Below, piece after piece: positions 24,583-33,973 of a DNA stretch of 64,000 nucleotides. Source of the DNA: Sphaerospermopsis torques-reginae ITEP-024 (lineage in GTDB: Bacteria; Cyanobacteriota; Cyanobacteriia; Cyanobacteriales; Nostocaceae); assembly GCF_019598945.1 (NCBI RefSeq), contig NZ_CP080598.1, positions 2,604,001-2,668,000 of the forward strand, in the 5' to 3' direction. Numbering within the stretch: position 1 is the first letter of the stretch; the number at the start of each line of letters is the position of its first letter. A program made the translations under genes and the position numbers. The notes beneath the pieces are model-generated. The model did not search any database, was not told the DNA's origin, and saw nothing but the letters and a program-made list of their open reading frames with translations.

Positions 24583-25986
24583 TTACAGTGATGTAATTAT
24601 ACCTAACCTTTGTTGAATTTCTTCAGCTAAATTTGCCAAAGCAACTTCTATTTGTTCACCTGTTTGTAAATCTTTGAGTGATGATTTTTCCGCTGCTGCT
24701 TCATCAGCACCAATGATCACACAAAATCTAATTCTCTGTTTATCTGCGGCTTGAAATTGTTTACCCAATTGTTTTTTATCAAAATTGGTAACAACGTTAA
24801 TTCCTGCTTGTCTTAATTGTTGTGATACCTTTAAATAAACAGGCATTAAATCTTCCTGCATATTCACTACCATTACCTGCGCTGGTGTGGGTGCTAATGT
24901 ATTTAAAATCCCTGCTTTTAACAAGCGACTAATTAACCGCGTTAAGCCGATAGAAATGCCTACTCCTGGCATTTTTTCCCCTAAAAACATTCCTACTAAT
25001 TCTTCATATCTGCCACCAGAACAGATACTACCTAAAGCTTCATGTCCAATTAAAGTTGTTTCGTAAACAGTTCCTGTATAATAGTTTAAACCACGAGCAA
25101 TTGATAAATCAATACAGAAACGTTTATCAGCAACTCCTAAATCTTTGACTCCATTAATTACGGTTTCTAGTTCACTCACTCCTAAATTAAATTCTTCGGC
25201 TGATGGTAAGTTTAAACCTAGATATTTGAGTTTATCTAAAACATCATCAACGCTACCATCTATTTTGATAAACTCAATTATTTTCTCGGTTTGTTCTGAA
25301 GAGATTCCTTCTTTTTCTAATTCTTGTTTAACTTTGGTTTCGCCAATTTTTTCTAAGTTATCAATGATGCTGATACAAGCTTTAATTTGATTTTCAGCTA
25401 CTCCTACAGATTGAAAGAACCCGGTGAGAATTTTCCGGTTATTAATGCGAATAACAAAATCGCCTATATTAATAGCTTCAAATATTTCGGTGATAATTGC
25501 TGGCATTTGGGCATCATATAATAAGCTGAGTTTACCACGAGCCACAACATCAATATCACATTGGCGAAACTGCCGAAAACGTCCATCTTTTGCCCTTTCT
25601 CCCCGAAAAACTACATCCATTTGATAACGCGCAAAGGGAAAAGTTAATTCATTTAAATGCCGGGCAATATAAGCAGCAAAAGGAACAGTTTGATCAAATT
25701 TTAAAGCTCTTGCTTCTGAACCTGTTTCCCCAGATTTATCTTTTTCTGCTTGGCGATTTGGTGGTAAAATTGGATCAATACCATATATTATATTATCACC
25801 TTGATTTCCCTTTGCTTGCAGCACTTCTAACCTTTCTACTGCTGGGGTTTCAATAGGTGTAAAACCATAACTTTCAAAAACTTTACGAATTATATCTAAT
25901 AAATATACTTCGAGACGCTTTTCGCTGGGAAGAAATTCGGGAAAACCGCTAGGAGTGGAAAAGTTGATTTTGTCGCTTTTTGCCAT
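24583..25986 (-). CDS. hisS: Histidyl-tRNA synthetase
   Basis: 467 residues, class II synthetase. N-terminal INFSTPSGFPEFLPSEKRLE, motif 2 VVFRGERAKDGRFRQFRQCDIDVV, the HisA motif RGLNYYTGTVYET, and motif 3 SICSGGRYEELVGMFLGEKMPGVGISIGLTRL. The C-terminal anticodon-binding domain ends in NVVTNFDKKQLGKQFQAADKQRIRFCVIIGADE. It charges tRNA-His. Monocistronic. Slightly longer than bacterial HisS because of inserts around 80-90 and 220-260. Confidence 0.96.
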   Translation of the reverse strand: MAKSDKINFSTPSGFPEFLPSEKRLEVYLLDIIRKVFESYGFTPIETPAVERLEVLQAKGNQGDNIIYGIDPILPPNRQAEKDKSGETGSEARALKFDQTVPFAAYIARHLNELTFPFARYQMDVVFRGERAKDGRFRQFRQCDIDVVARGKLSLLYDAQMPAIITEIFEAINIGDFVIRINNRKILTGFFQSVGVAENQIKACISIIDNLEKIGETKVKQELEKEGISSEQTEKIIEFIKIDGSVDDVLDKLKYLGLNLPSAEEFNLGVSELETVINGVKDLGVADKRFCIDLSIARGLNYYTGTVYETTLIGHEALGSICSGGRYEELVGMFLGEKMPGVGISIGLTRLISRLLKAGILNTLAPTPAQVMVVNMQEDLMPVYLKVSQQLRQAGINVVTNFDKKQLGKQFQAADKQRIRFCVIIGADEAAAEKSSLKDLQTGEQIEVALANLAEEIQQRLGIITSL

Positions 25987-26390
25987 ACTTTTACCTTGTT
26001 AGTGAATAAGTAGTTATGATACTAAATTACAGCTATTTTCATGTAAATGAACCACATCTTGATTTAGGTTTCGCGCAAAGGCACAAAGGAGCAAAGGCGC
26101 AAAGGAAGAAGTAAAGTAATTTAGGGTGTGGTCTAAATACATGAAAACTGCTGTAAGATGAAACTGCAAAGGATGAGATTTTCAGAATTATTCAACGCAG
26201 ATGAACGCAGATGAACGCGGATAAGGACGGCTGAATTAATGAAGTCGGTGATTCTGTGCAGTTTCATATACAATTGATAGGTGTGAGAATTGTAAGTATT
26301 CAGCCGTTGGTAATTGGTAATTGGTAATTGGTAATTGGTAATTGGTAATTGGTAGATTTCTTTCTGTAACCTGTAACCTGTCACCTTCCC
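25987..26390. other. Repeat-rich intergenic region hisS / aldehyde dehydrogenase
   Basis: Holds a CGCAAAGGCACAAAGG dispersed repeat (about 26069-26106), a GCAGATGAACGC repeat (about 26197-26222) and a TTGGTAA heptad array (about 26307-26354). A frame of 83 codons over it is repeat sequence, not a gene. Confidence 0.6.
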
Positions 26391-27812
26391 CTATTCTGAA
26401 TCATTAAACCACCAAGGGTCTTTACTGGTGTTCATTTTAATCAAAAAGGCTTTTTTTCTAAGGAAGCGTTTTAAACCAGCAGGACCCATGCGCGAACCTC
26501 CTAAACCAGAAAATTTAAAGGCGTTTTTTTCTCCTTCGTGCATTATAGCTGTTAAACCGGCATCATTAATACTAATAGCTCCTACATCTAATTGCATTCC
26601 AATTTCTAATGCTAATTCTGCTGATTCTGCAAATATAGCAGCACTTAATCCATAAATAGAATCATTGGCTAAATCTATGGCTTCTTCAATACTAGAAAAA
26701 GGCATTATTGGCATAATTGGACCAAAGGTTTCTTCGTTCATGATTTTCATAAAATGGTGAACGTTGGTGATTACTGTGGGACGACACCACCAACCACCAC
26801 CTATTTCTTCTACTTTACCACCACAATGAATTATTGCTCCTTTGTCAACGGCATCTTTTAAATGTTCGTTAATAATTGCTGCTTGTTTTTCAGAAATGAT
26901 TGGTCCTATTTCTCCACTTTCAACTGTGGGATAAGCTAGTTGCAAACGATGGGCTTTTGTGACTAATAAATGATAAAATTCTTCATATATAGATTCAGCT
27001 ACATAAATTCTTTCGATTGATAAGCATGACTGTCCTGTGTTGACAACAGAACTCCATAAAATTGCGGAAGTTGCTAAATCTAAATCTGCTGATTCTAAGA
27101 CAATTGCCGGGTCTTTTCCTCCTAATTCTAAGTAGGCGGGAATGAAGTTTTTGGCGGCTATTTCTGCTACTAATCTTCCTGTTTCTACGCTACCTGTAAA
27201 ACAAATTAAATCTACTTCTTCTATTAAAGCTGCTCCTGTTTGTCCTGCACCTTCGACAAAATTTAAGGCATCTCTTAAATGGGGAATTGTGTTTAATGTT
27301 GTCGTTAAAGGTGCAACAAACCGGGGTGTAATTTCACTCGGTTTTACTATCACCGCACAACCAGCTAATAAGGCGGGAATTGTATCAATTGTAGATAATA
27401 AAAGGGGAAAGTTCCAAGGGCTAATTACACCAACTAGGGGGTAAGGAACAGCAGTTTGATGTAAAGCAATAAAGGGAATAGATGTGTTTTTTGCGGTTTC
27501 TTGTAATAGCTGGGGAGCTAAATTACACCATCTATCAATGCTATTTAAAAAAGAGTCTATTTCTAATATTGATGTTGCTAATCTACCTGTATCATTGACT
27601 AAGGCATCTGTTAATAATTTACGTTCTGTTAATATCGCTTGTTTCCATTGTTTTAATGCTTCAATTCTACCTTCTATACCGATTTCTTGCCAAGTATTTT
27701 GTCCCCTACGGAGTCGATGACATTGCTGAGAAAGCAATTTCGGGGGTGGGGGAATGATGACATAATCAAATTTACCTGTGCGGGGGTTGCGGACTTCTAT
27801 GGGTTTTGTCAT
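26391..27812 (-). CDS. NAD(P)-dependent aldehyde dehydrogenase
   Basis: 473 residues. ALDH superfamily signatures: VGVISPWNFPLLLSTIDTIPAL, CFTGSVETGRLVA (cofactor loop), the catalytic Glu in LELGGKDPAIV and the catalytic Cys in NTGQSCLSIERIYV, then EETFGPIMPIMPF. The C-terminal AFLIKMNTSKDPWWF is basic. It resembles the class-3-like cyanobacterial ALDH group that oxidises medium- and long-chain aldehydes, but substrate is inference. A gene remnant lies immediately upstream on the same strand. Confidence 0.92.
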   Translation of the reverse strand: MTKPIEVRNPRTGKFDYVIIPPPPKLLSQQCHRLRRGQNTWQEIGIEGRIEALKQWKQAILTERKLLTDALVNDTGRLATSILEIDSFLNSIDRWCNLAPQLLQETAKNTSIPFIALHQTAVPYPLVGVISPWNFPLLLSTIDTIPALLAGCAVIVKPSEITPRFVAPLTTTLNTIPHLRDALNFVEGAGQTGAALIEEVDLICFTGSVETGRLVAEIAAKNFIPAYLELGGKDPAIVLESADLDLATSAILWSSVVNTGQSCLSIERIYVAESIYEEFYHLLVTKAHRLQLAYPTVESGEIGPIISEKQAAIINEHLKDAVDKGAIIHCGGKVEEIGGGWWCRPTVITNVHHFMKIMNEETFGPIMPIMPFSSIEEAIDLANDSIYGLSAAIFAESAELALEIGMQLDVGAISINDAGLTAIMHEGEKNAFKFSGLGGSRMGPAGLKRFLRKKAFLIKMNTSKDPWWFNDSE

Positions 27813-27853
27813 TGGCAGGAACAGGGAACAGGGAACAGGGAATTATTTATTCT

Positions 27854-28030
27854 TCAAATTATGCCTAAATTGGTGAGGCGTTGAATAGTTGTTTGTTGGG
27901 TTTGAATGAAATGTTTTTGATCTATATTACCATCCAGCATGGTGTTAGGAGGGTAAAAATGTGAATTGGTGTAACTTTGGGCGTAACGTTCAAAGCGTTG
28001 ACGGGAAAGTAAATTATTTAATAGAAATTA
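27854..28030 (-). pseudogene. 3' fragment of an unrecognised gene
   Basis: An open frame of 57 codons without a usable start at its upstream end. It reads ...LSRQRFERYAQSYTNSHFY, then PPNTMLDGNIDQKHF, and ends TIQRLTNLGII-stop. Composition is protein-like and codon use matches neighbours, unlike the surrounding repeats. It is probably the C-terminus of a decayed gene. I do not recognise the family. Confidence 0.4.
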
Positions 28031-28195
28031 TTGTTATTTATCATATCTTGGTAATGAGTAATTGGTCAGTAGGTTAGAAAGTGGATATATCTCCGACTTA
28101 TTCCAAGAAGTCTGGGATCTGGGTATTATGTTTTTAGGTTATCATAATATTAGATTTTATAGTAGATATTGACAACTATTGTTTCATAAACAAAT

Positions 28196-28453
28196 ATGAA
28201 CTTAAATTTACCTATCCTTAACCAAATCGCTAACTGCAAAAACTTACTCATTGCGGGGATGGGAGGAGGTTTTGATATTTTCTGTGGTTTACCAATTTAC
28301 TTGGAGTTGCGAAGTTTGGGAATAAAAGCTCATCTTGCTAATCTGAGTTTTTCTAACATTACATTTTCCCAAGCTGCTCAACTTCAACAAACAATAATAT
28401 TAACAGAAACGAACCGCAAAGTTCGCAAAGAGCGCAAAGGTAAAGATGTGTGA
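28196..28453 (+). pseudogene. Truncated DUF1152-type gene (N-terminus only)
   Basis: About 70 residues match the beginning of DUF1152 proteins: NCKNLLIAGMGGGFDIFCGLPIYLELRSLGIKAHLANLSF. After about 28405 the frame runs into a dispersed repeat (ACGAACCGCAAAGTTCGC...) and stops at 28453. Full members are several hundred residues, so the gene has been cut by repeat insertion or deletion. Confidence 0.7.
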
Positions 28454-28495
28454 AATTAAGGTATTATTAAAGATGTTAACTGTATGATTTTGGTG

Positions 28496-29359
28496 ATGTC
28501 TACTTCTCAAAAATTGCGGGAATTACTCGCAGGTTCGGAAATTATTGTTATCCCCGGTGTCTATGACTGTCTGAGTGCGAAGTTGGTAGAAAAAACGGGT
28601 TTTCCAGTTGCTGCTACTAGCGGTTTTGGTATTGCTGCTTCTACCTTGGGTTTACCTGATTATGGTTTTCTCACTGCTACGGAAATGTTTTACAGTGTGG
28701 GAAGAATCACTCAATCAATTAATATACCATTAATTGCTGATTGTGATACTGGTTATGGTAATGCTTTAAATGTAATGCGGACGGTAAAAGATGCGGTACA
28801 AATTGGTTTAGCGGGGATAATTTTGGAGGATCAAGAATGGCCTAAAAAATGTGGTCATTTTGAAGGGAAGCGAGTTATTTCTATGCAGGAACACGCGGGA
28901 AAAATTCGTGCTGCTGTAGATGCTCGTGGTGATAGTGGTTTGGTAATTATAGCCCGAACTGATGCTCGCGCACCTTTGGGTTTAGAAGCAGCTATTGAAC
29001 GAGGAAAATCTTATATTAATGCGGGTGCAGATGTGTTATTTATCGAAGCTCCCCAATCTGTGGCAGAATTAAAAATCATTGCTGATTCTTTTCCTGATGT
29101 TCCTTTAGTTGCTAATATTGTGGAAGGTGGAAAAACACCGGAAATTACCACCGCAGAATTACAAAGTTTGGGTTTTAAAATTGTCTTTTTCCCCTTGACT
29201 GCGCTGATGGTTGTTACTGAGGTGATGGGTAATTGTTTTCAACATCTTAAACAACAGGGAAGTACAGCTAATTTATCTGGTTTGATGCGTTTTCAAGATT
29301 TTCAAAATTTGATGGGTGTTCCTGAGTATTTGCAAGTTGAAAAGGAGTATCAAGAGTAA
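28496..29359 (+). CDS. Isocitrate lyase / PEP mutase family protein
   Basis: About 287 residues from the ATG at 28496 (28484 is an alternative). TIM-barrel carboxy-phosphonoenolpyruvate mutase/lyase family: IPGVYDCLSAKLVEKTGF, LIADCDTGYGN (metal-binding Asp), LEDQEWPKKCGHFEGK with the KKCGH lyase signature, and IIARTDARAPLGLEAAIERG. Likely cleaves a 2-methylisocitrate-like or oxaloacetate-type substrate; the exact one is not deducible. Stop is followed by a heptad repeat array. Confidence 0.88.
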   Translation: MSTSQKLRELLAGSEIIVIPGVYDCLSAKLVEKTGFPVAATSGFGIAASTLGLPDYGFLTATEMFYSVGRITQSINIPLIADCDTGYGNALNVMRTVKDAVQIGLAGIILEDQEWPKKCGHFEGKRVISMQEHAGKIRAAVDARGDSGLVIIARTDARAPLGLEAAIERGKSYINAGADVLFIEAPQSVAELKIIADSFPDVPLVANIVEGGKTPEITTAELQSLGFKIVFFPLTALMVVTEVMGNCFQHLKQQGSTANLSGLMRFQDFQNLMGVPEYLQVEKEYQE

Positions 29360-29362
29360 GTT

Positions 29363-29414
29363 GGTGATTGGTGATTGGTGATTGGTGATTGGTGATTGGT
29401 GATTGGTGATTGGG
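29363..29414. repeat. Heptad tandem repeat array (GGTGATT)n
   Basis: Seven consecutive copies of the 7-mer. The same family or its TTGGTAA variant is found at about 9907, 15818, 15891, 26307, 41086, 43721, 56082 and 58545. STRR-type arrays are typical of heterocystous cyanobacteria. Confidence 0.85.
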
Positions 29415-29493
29415 AAAGATTCACTTTTAACTATCACCACATTTATCAATCTTTGGAGTTAGACTAAATAAGAACAGCATACAGTGATTAATT

Positions 29494-30147
29494 ATGGTTA
29501 ACTCTCCTTTAGTTTTAACAACTGTCCCCACTGATACTTGGATAGAAGCAACTTGGGAAGATTTTCTCACTTTTGCAGATGATCCAACTTTAGCAAATGG
29601 ACGGTTTTATTATGATCAAGGTTACATGAGGATTGAAATGCTACCTATCGGTTCTGCACATGGACAAGATCACACAATACTTTCCACCTTAGTTATTTTG
29701 TATGCCACCATTAAGAATATTCCCATTAAAGGCTTAACAAATACGAGTTTTAGGAAAATTAGGATGCGGGAATCTCAACCTGATCTGGCTTTTTACATTG
29801 GGAAAAACCTCAAATTTCCTCCACATAATAATACACCCATTAACTTAAATGAAATAGATCCACCTACTTTTGTTGTAGAAATTGCTGCTTCTTCTTTGGA
29901 GGATGATACTACTAGAAAATTAACACTTTATCAGCGTTTAGGTGTTCAGGAATATTGGGTTATTGATGTGAATAAAAGTCAAGTGATTGCATCTTGTTTA
30001 TCACCTACTGAAAGTGTTGTGATTCGTGAATCATTAGTTTTACCAGGTTTAAAAATTGAGATAGTTGAACAAGCTTTGCAAAAGTCGCAAACTGAAGATG
30101 ATGGTGCTATTAGTCGGTGGTTGTTAGCAATTTTTAGTCAAGGTTAA
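29494..30147 (+). CDS. Uma2 family (DUF820) PD-(D/E)XK-type protein
   Basis: 217 residues. TWEDFLTFADDPTLANGRFYYDQGYMRIEMLP at the start, SQPDLAFYIG (the PD), FVVEIAASSLEDDTTRKLTLYQRLGVQEYWVIDVNKSQVI (E and the basic run), then the LPGLKIEI end strand. Complete Uma2 domain. Function of the family is not established. Monocistronic. Confidence 0.88.
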   Translation: MVNSPLVLTTVPTDTWIEATWEDFLTFADDPTLANGRFYYDQGYMRIEMLPIGSAHGQDHTILSTLVILYATIKNIPIKGLTNTSFRKIRMRESQPDLAFYIGKNLKFPPHNNTPINLNEIDPPTFVVEIAASSLEDDTTRKLTLYQRLGVQEYWVIDVNKSQVIASCLSPTESVVIRESLVLPGLKIEIVEQALQKSQTEDDGAISRWLLAIFSQG

Positions 30148-30431
30148 TTGATGTTCAAGGAGTCAGGAGTCAGGAGTCAGTGGTTCGACTTTGCTTTTCC
30201 CTTCTGCTTCCTGCTTTGTCATAACGACAATTTTTCACACCCACTTGGTTAAGTTTTGTAAATTTGAGAACTGGGGAAAATACAGCATTTTAACTACTAA
30301 TATCCTTACTATTTCGTCGTTTGCGGGATTGTAACGGAATGTTAAGAACTTTGATAAGTTTGGCGCAAGAAGCTATAAAGATTTACATTTAGTAATGTTT
30401 AGTGATTTTGAGAAAATGTTAGTTTTTTGGG
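30148..30431. other. Gene-free region upstream of the mini-CRISPR
   Basis: AT-rich, with a GGAGTCAGGAGTCAG tandem repeat near its start. No credible coding frame. It leads into the promoter at 30432. Confidence 0.4.
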
Positions 30432-30460
30432 TTGACATCTGGGAGTTTTTCGGTTAAATT
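30432..30460 (+). promoter_or_regulatory. Sigma-70-type promoter upstream of the mini-CRISPR
   Basis: TTGACA (30432-30437), a 17-bp spacer, TAAATT (30455-30460), pointing to the + strand about 130 bp before the first clear CRISPR repeat. It could drive the array's precursor RNA. Confidence 0.45.
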
Positions 30461-30594
30461 ATTTTTATTGGCTGGAAACAGCAATCTGTACCAAGAAAAT
30501 TGAATACTGACTTTGCTTGTTACATCTTTGTTTCCGTAGCTTGGCGCAAATGCCCTTTGAAAGCTAAATGTAACAAGGTTTCCGTGAGTATAGG

Positions 30595-30707
30595 GTTTTT
30601 CATAACCTTTTCCCCGCAAGGGGATGGAAACGTAATATCTTCATCACTTTCTTGCCAATAGTAGCTTCTGGTTTTTCATAACCTTTTCCCCGCAAGGGGA
30701 TGGAAAC
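30595..30707 (+). CRISPR. Mini-CRISPR: two identical 37-nt repeats, one 39-nt spacer
   Basis: Repeats at 30595-30631 and 30671-30707 are identical as read: GTTTTTCATAACC at the 5' end, a TTTTCCCCGCAAGGGGA stem-loop, and the 3' handle ATGGAAAC. The spacer is 30632-30670. The repeat core matches the remnant at 9351. Weaker look-alikes ending GGAAAC (30474-30479) and TGAAAG (30559-30564) may be decayed repeats. No adaptation genes are nearby. Confidence 0.8.
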
Positions 30708-30780
30708 CTTTGATAAGATTTTTAAAATCGAAATGTGCCAAAAAAGTTTTTCACCCTGATTTTCGCAATAAACCCTAGCC

Positions 30781-30895
30781 ATTCTCAAGATTATTGCTAT
30801 AAATTCTCAACTATTTAACGAGTTTTGGTTTTTTCAGCCATTGATATTGACAGATACTTTTTTTCTGGTATGATATATGTAAAATCCCAAGGGGT
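30781..30895 (+). promoter_or_regulatory. Promoter-bearing duplicated segment, copy 1 (CRISPR leader-like)
   Basis: About 80% identical to 50436-50549. It carries TTGACA (30847-30852), a 16-bp spacer and TATGAT (30869-30874), then GTAAAATCCCAAGG downstream. About 120 bp later a sequence with TTTTCGCCGG...GGGGAT (about 30998-31020) looks like a decayed CRISPR repeat. Leader or small-RNA promoter; not proven. Confidence 0.45.
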
Positions 30896-31043
30896 GTATA
30901 GAGCTTGTAAAAATTTGAGCAGATTTCTTTTTTTGAGAATTAACAAATACCTCTGGCTCATTCGTGAGAAGATGGAAAAATCAGAAATTTGTTCTTCTTT
31001 TCGCCGGTAAAGGGGATATTTGCAACCTTGAATTAAACAATTG

Positions 31044-32243
31044 TCAATTATCAATTATCAATTCTTTTAGACTATTTACCAACTTATTAATATGCTCTTT
31101 TTCATGGGTCGCCATAATTGTAACCCTAATGCGACTTGTTGGTACTGTGGGAGGACGGATAGCAGGAGCAAAAATACCCGCTTCCTTTAGTTTTTTACCT
31201 GCTGTTAATGCTGTAGCTGCATCAGGTAATTGAAAACAGAAGATCGGAGATTGGGAGGGTAAGATTTTTAAGTTAGGTGTTAAGTTAAGTGTTAAGTTAA
31301 GTAAATTTTCTGTAACCAAATGTTTTAAATAATCAACATTTTCCCATAATCGTTGTCGGCGTTCTGGTTGTTGTTGTACTATTTTGATTGCTGCTAAAGC
31401 TGCTGCTGTGTCTGCTGGTGAAAGGGCAGTAGTGTATATCCAACTCGGTGCGCGGTTTCGGAGAAAGTCAATTAATTGATGACTTCCGGCTACATAACCG
31501 CCTAAACTTCCCAAAGCTTTGCTTAATGTGCCAATTTGGATTAACTCTCTGCCTGTACAACCAAAATGATCCACACAACCCGCCCCCGTTTTTCCCATAA
31601 CTCCGGTAGCGTGTGCTTCATCTATTAGCAGCATACAACTAAACTCTTCTGCTAGATTCAACAATTCTGGAAGAGGACACAAATCACCATCCATACTAAA
31701 AACGCTGTCGGTGATAATTAAACAACGTCGGTATTTTTGACGTTCTTGTTTTAACTTAGCTGTCAACGCCAGAATATCACAATGGGGATATTCTATGATG
31801 GTTGCACCGCTAAGAATTGCCCCATTTTTTAAACTGGAATGGTTGTATTGATCTGATAAAATTAAATCTCGCTTTCCCACTAAAGCAGTAATTGTACCGA
31901 GATTCGCTAAATAACCAGAACTAAATACTACAGCGTCTTCCGTTTGTTTGGTAGATGCGATCGCCTGTTCTAATTCACTGTGTAATTCCCGATGTCCAGT
32001 GAGTAATCTAGAACCAGTGCTGCCAGTACCGAATTTTTGAATAGCTTGAATTGCCGATGTTTTTAAACTTTCATCTGCTGCTAATCCTAAATAATCGTTA
32101 CTAGCAAAATTAATCACCTCTTGCCCAGATAACAGCACAACAGCACCGGGAAGACTGTTAATAGTTTGTACAGAACGATACCAGTCAGCCCGATGAATAG
32201 TTGTTAATGATGCTTCTATCCAAGCATAGGGATTTTTATTCAT
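31044..32243 (-). CDS. bioF: 8-amino-7-oxononanoate synthase
   Basis: 399 residues, PLP-dependent alpha-oxoamine synthase. [52 protein letters not shown] and the PLP-lysine motif [17 protein letters not shown]. It condenses pimeloyl-ACP/CoA with alanine in biotin synthesis; bioD lies about 9 kb away, so the pathway genes are dispersed. About 12 residues of TLNLTPNL repeats near 345 are an oddity (tandem TTAAGTGTTAAG in DNA). The family also includes glycine-using relatives, so substrate is inferred. Confidence 0.9.
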   Translation of the reverse strand: MNKNPYAWIEASLTTIHRADWYRSVQTINSLPGAVVLLSGQEVINFASNDYLGLAADESLKTSAIQAIQKFGTGSTGSRLLTGHRELHSELEQAIASTKQTEDAVVFSSGYLANLGTITALVGKRDLILSDQYNHSSLKNGAILSGATIIEYPHCDILALTAKLKQERQKYRRCLIITDSVFSMDGDLCPLPELLNLAEEFSCMLLIDEAHATGVMGKTGAGCVDHFGCTGRELIQIGTLSKALGSLGGYVAGSHQLIDFLRNRAPSWIYTTALSPADTAAALAAIKIVQQQPERRQRLWENVDYLKHLVTENLLNLTLNLTPNLKILPSQSPIFCFQLPDAATALTAGKKLKEAGIFAPAIRPPTVPTSRIRVTIMATHEKEHINKLVNSLKELIIDN

Positions 32244-32328
32244 TACTCAGAAACAAAACAAACTACTTTTTAACACAAATAAACAGATACTTTACAGGTA
32301 TTTTCTATTTGCTGTCACCTGTCACCTG

Positions 32329-32982
32329 TCACCTGTCACCTGCCATCTGAACTACTTCACTACTGCTAAGATGAGCGATCGCTTGTTTAATCCAATCCTC
32401 CACATAGGCATCTTTAGTTAAACCGATATCTTCGCTAACAACGTGCAAAGCATGACTGACTTCATGGGGAGTGTAACCCAAAGCAAAAAGAGTCATTTGC
32501 ACTTCTTCCAAAATACCCGGTGCTGGACCACCGGTAGCGACAAAAAACCCTGCTGACTTACGCCACTCAATCAGTTTGTTTTTGAGTTCTAAACATAAGC
32601 GTTCAGCAGTTTTCTTGCCTACACCCGGTGTTTGAATGAGCATATTAATATTAGCCGCAATAATCGCTTGCACTAACTCTGGTAATTCCAAAGTATCCAA
32701 AAGAGCGATCGCTAAAGCTGAACCAATGCCACTCACAGAAAGCAGATGACGAAATAAATCTCTTTCCGCAGGGGAAGAAAACCCATAGAGTACAGGAACT
32801 TCTTCCCGAATCTGGTAATGGGTAAAAATTTGTACCACATTACCAGTATTACTTAATTGGTTAGCTAGACGTTGGGGGATTTGTAAATCATACCCAATGC
32901 CATTTACCTCTAACGTGAGAATCGTGCGATTCGCGCTAACCGTTTGCACACCAGCCACAATACCTTTGAGATAGCTTATCAT
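32329..32982 (-). CDS. ruvA: Holliday junction branch migration protein RuvA
   Basis: 217 residues. Domain I OB-fold ([37 protein letters not shown]), domain II double helix-hairpin-helix ([19 protein letters not shown] and [22 protein letters not shown]), and a C-terminal UBA-like domain III ([19 protein letters not shown]). It binds four-way junctions and recruits RuvB. It overlaps the upstream phosphatase gene by 4 bp (ATGA), so the two are co-translated. Confidence 0.96.
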   Translation of the reverse strand: MISYLKGIVAGVQTVSANRTILTLEVNGIGYDLQIPQRLANQLSNTGNVVQIFTHYQIREEVPVLYGFSSPAERDLFRHLLSVSGIGSALAIALLDTLELPELVQAIIAANINMLIQTPGVGKKTAERLCLELKNKLIEWRKSAGFFVATGGPAPGILEEVQMTLFALGYTPHEVSHALHVVSEDIGLTKDAYVEDWIKQAIAHLSSSEVVQMAGDR

Positions 32983-33725
32983 TTTAGGAACTTAAAGTAT
33001 TTTAATCCTTCCATAATCCCCGCCGCACAATGCTTTTGTGCTAAGTAACGATATTCAGTAGGATACTGATTGTGCCATTGTAGTAATTCTGGTCTAGCAT
33101 TACCGACAATGATACCCCGTTCCTCACCGACTGCGAATAAAGCAATATCATTACCTGAATCACCACAAACAACAGTCTGCTCGGCTGCAAATTGCCACTT
33201 TTGTCGTAGAAACTGCATTGCTTGACCTTTATCGCTGGTAAGGGGCAAAATGTCAAGGTCTATACCGCTACTATAAATTAATTTTATATTAAGTTGAAGT
33301 TTTTGCAATTCTGCCTCAAGTTGTGGTATAATACTTGCAAATTTTTCTTCTAAGAAAAAACTGACCTTAAAAAGACGTTGTTCGGATTTTGGTTGTAATT
33401 CCAATTCGGGGAATTTTTGGGTAATCTCCAGTATAGTGTCCCTTTGCCATCCGGGAGCAAGAATTTTTGACCATTCGGGATCGGGAGTATCGCTACCATC
33501 GAGATAAATTTCCGTACCGACGGATAAAACCAGTGCATCAGGTTGGATGAGGTTTTTTTCCTGTTGCAGTTCGCGGTAGAGAATCGGAGAGCGTCCTGTG
33601 GAGTAGACTATTTTTGTACCATGTTGTTGACGATGATCTTGGAGGCGATCGCTCAATTCTAGCAAAGCTTGATCATCACCTACAAGAGTATTATCTAGAT
33701 CGGTTACAAATAAAAACTTAGTCAC
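32979..33725 (-). CDS. Sucrose-phosphate phosphatase-like HAD hydrolase
   Basis: About 248 residues from a GTG at 33725, preferred because GAGG lies 8 nt upstream and homologues begin near [16 protein letters not shown]; an ATG at 33761 adds 12 residues. HAD motif I is DLDNTL, motif II is VYSTGRS, Lys of motif III lies in [12 protein letters not shown], and motif IV is [12 protein letters not shown]. The SPP cap residues (GTEIYLDG) are present. It would dephosphorylate sucrose-6-phosphate. It is translationally coupled to ruvA. Confidence 0.85.
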   Translation of the reverse strand: MTKFLFVTDLDNTLVGDDQALLELSDRLQDHRQQHGTKIVYSTGRSPILYRELQQEKNLIQPDALVLSVGTEIYLDGSDTPDPEWSKILAPGWQRDTILEITQKFPELELQPKSEQRLFKVSFFLEEKFASIIPQLEAELQKLQLNIKLIYSSGIDLDILPLTSDKGQAMQFLRQKWQFAAEQTVVCGDSGNDIALFAVGEERGIIVGNARPELLQWHNQYPTEYRYLAQKHCAAGIMEGLKYFKFLK

Positions 33726-33973
33726 AGCGATATCCTCAACTTGCGTGGTTATTGACATCAATACTTGGAAAGATTATCGCAGACTGAGGAAAATTTTACA
33801 TTTTTTATCAGAAGTGAGGAGTCAGGAGTGAGGAGTCAGAATATTTATTTGTCACAGGAATCTACAAAAGTAATTTTTCTGATCAGAATTTTATCAATTA
33901 TCTTCTTACTTTGCGCGAAACTTTAATGCTAGGTATAATTAAAATAACGCTATTGAATAAGTGAATAAAAATC

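Noticed and set aside
26133-26384. 83-codon minus-strand frame
   Set aside because: Made almost entirely of TTGGTAA heptads; QLPITNYQLPITNY is repeat translation.
29363-29414. Possible CRISPR-like array
   Set aside because: Heptads are contiguous with no spacers; a simple tandem repeat.
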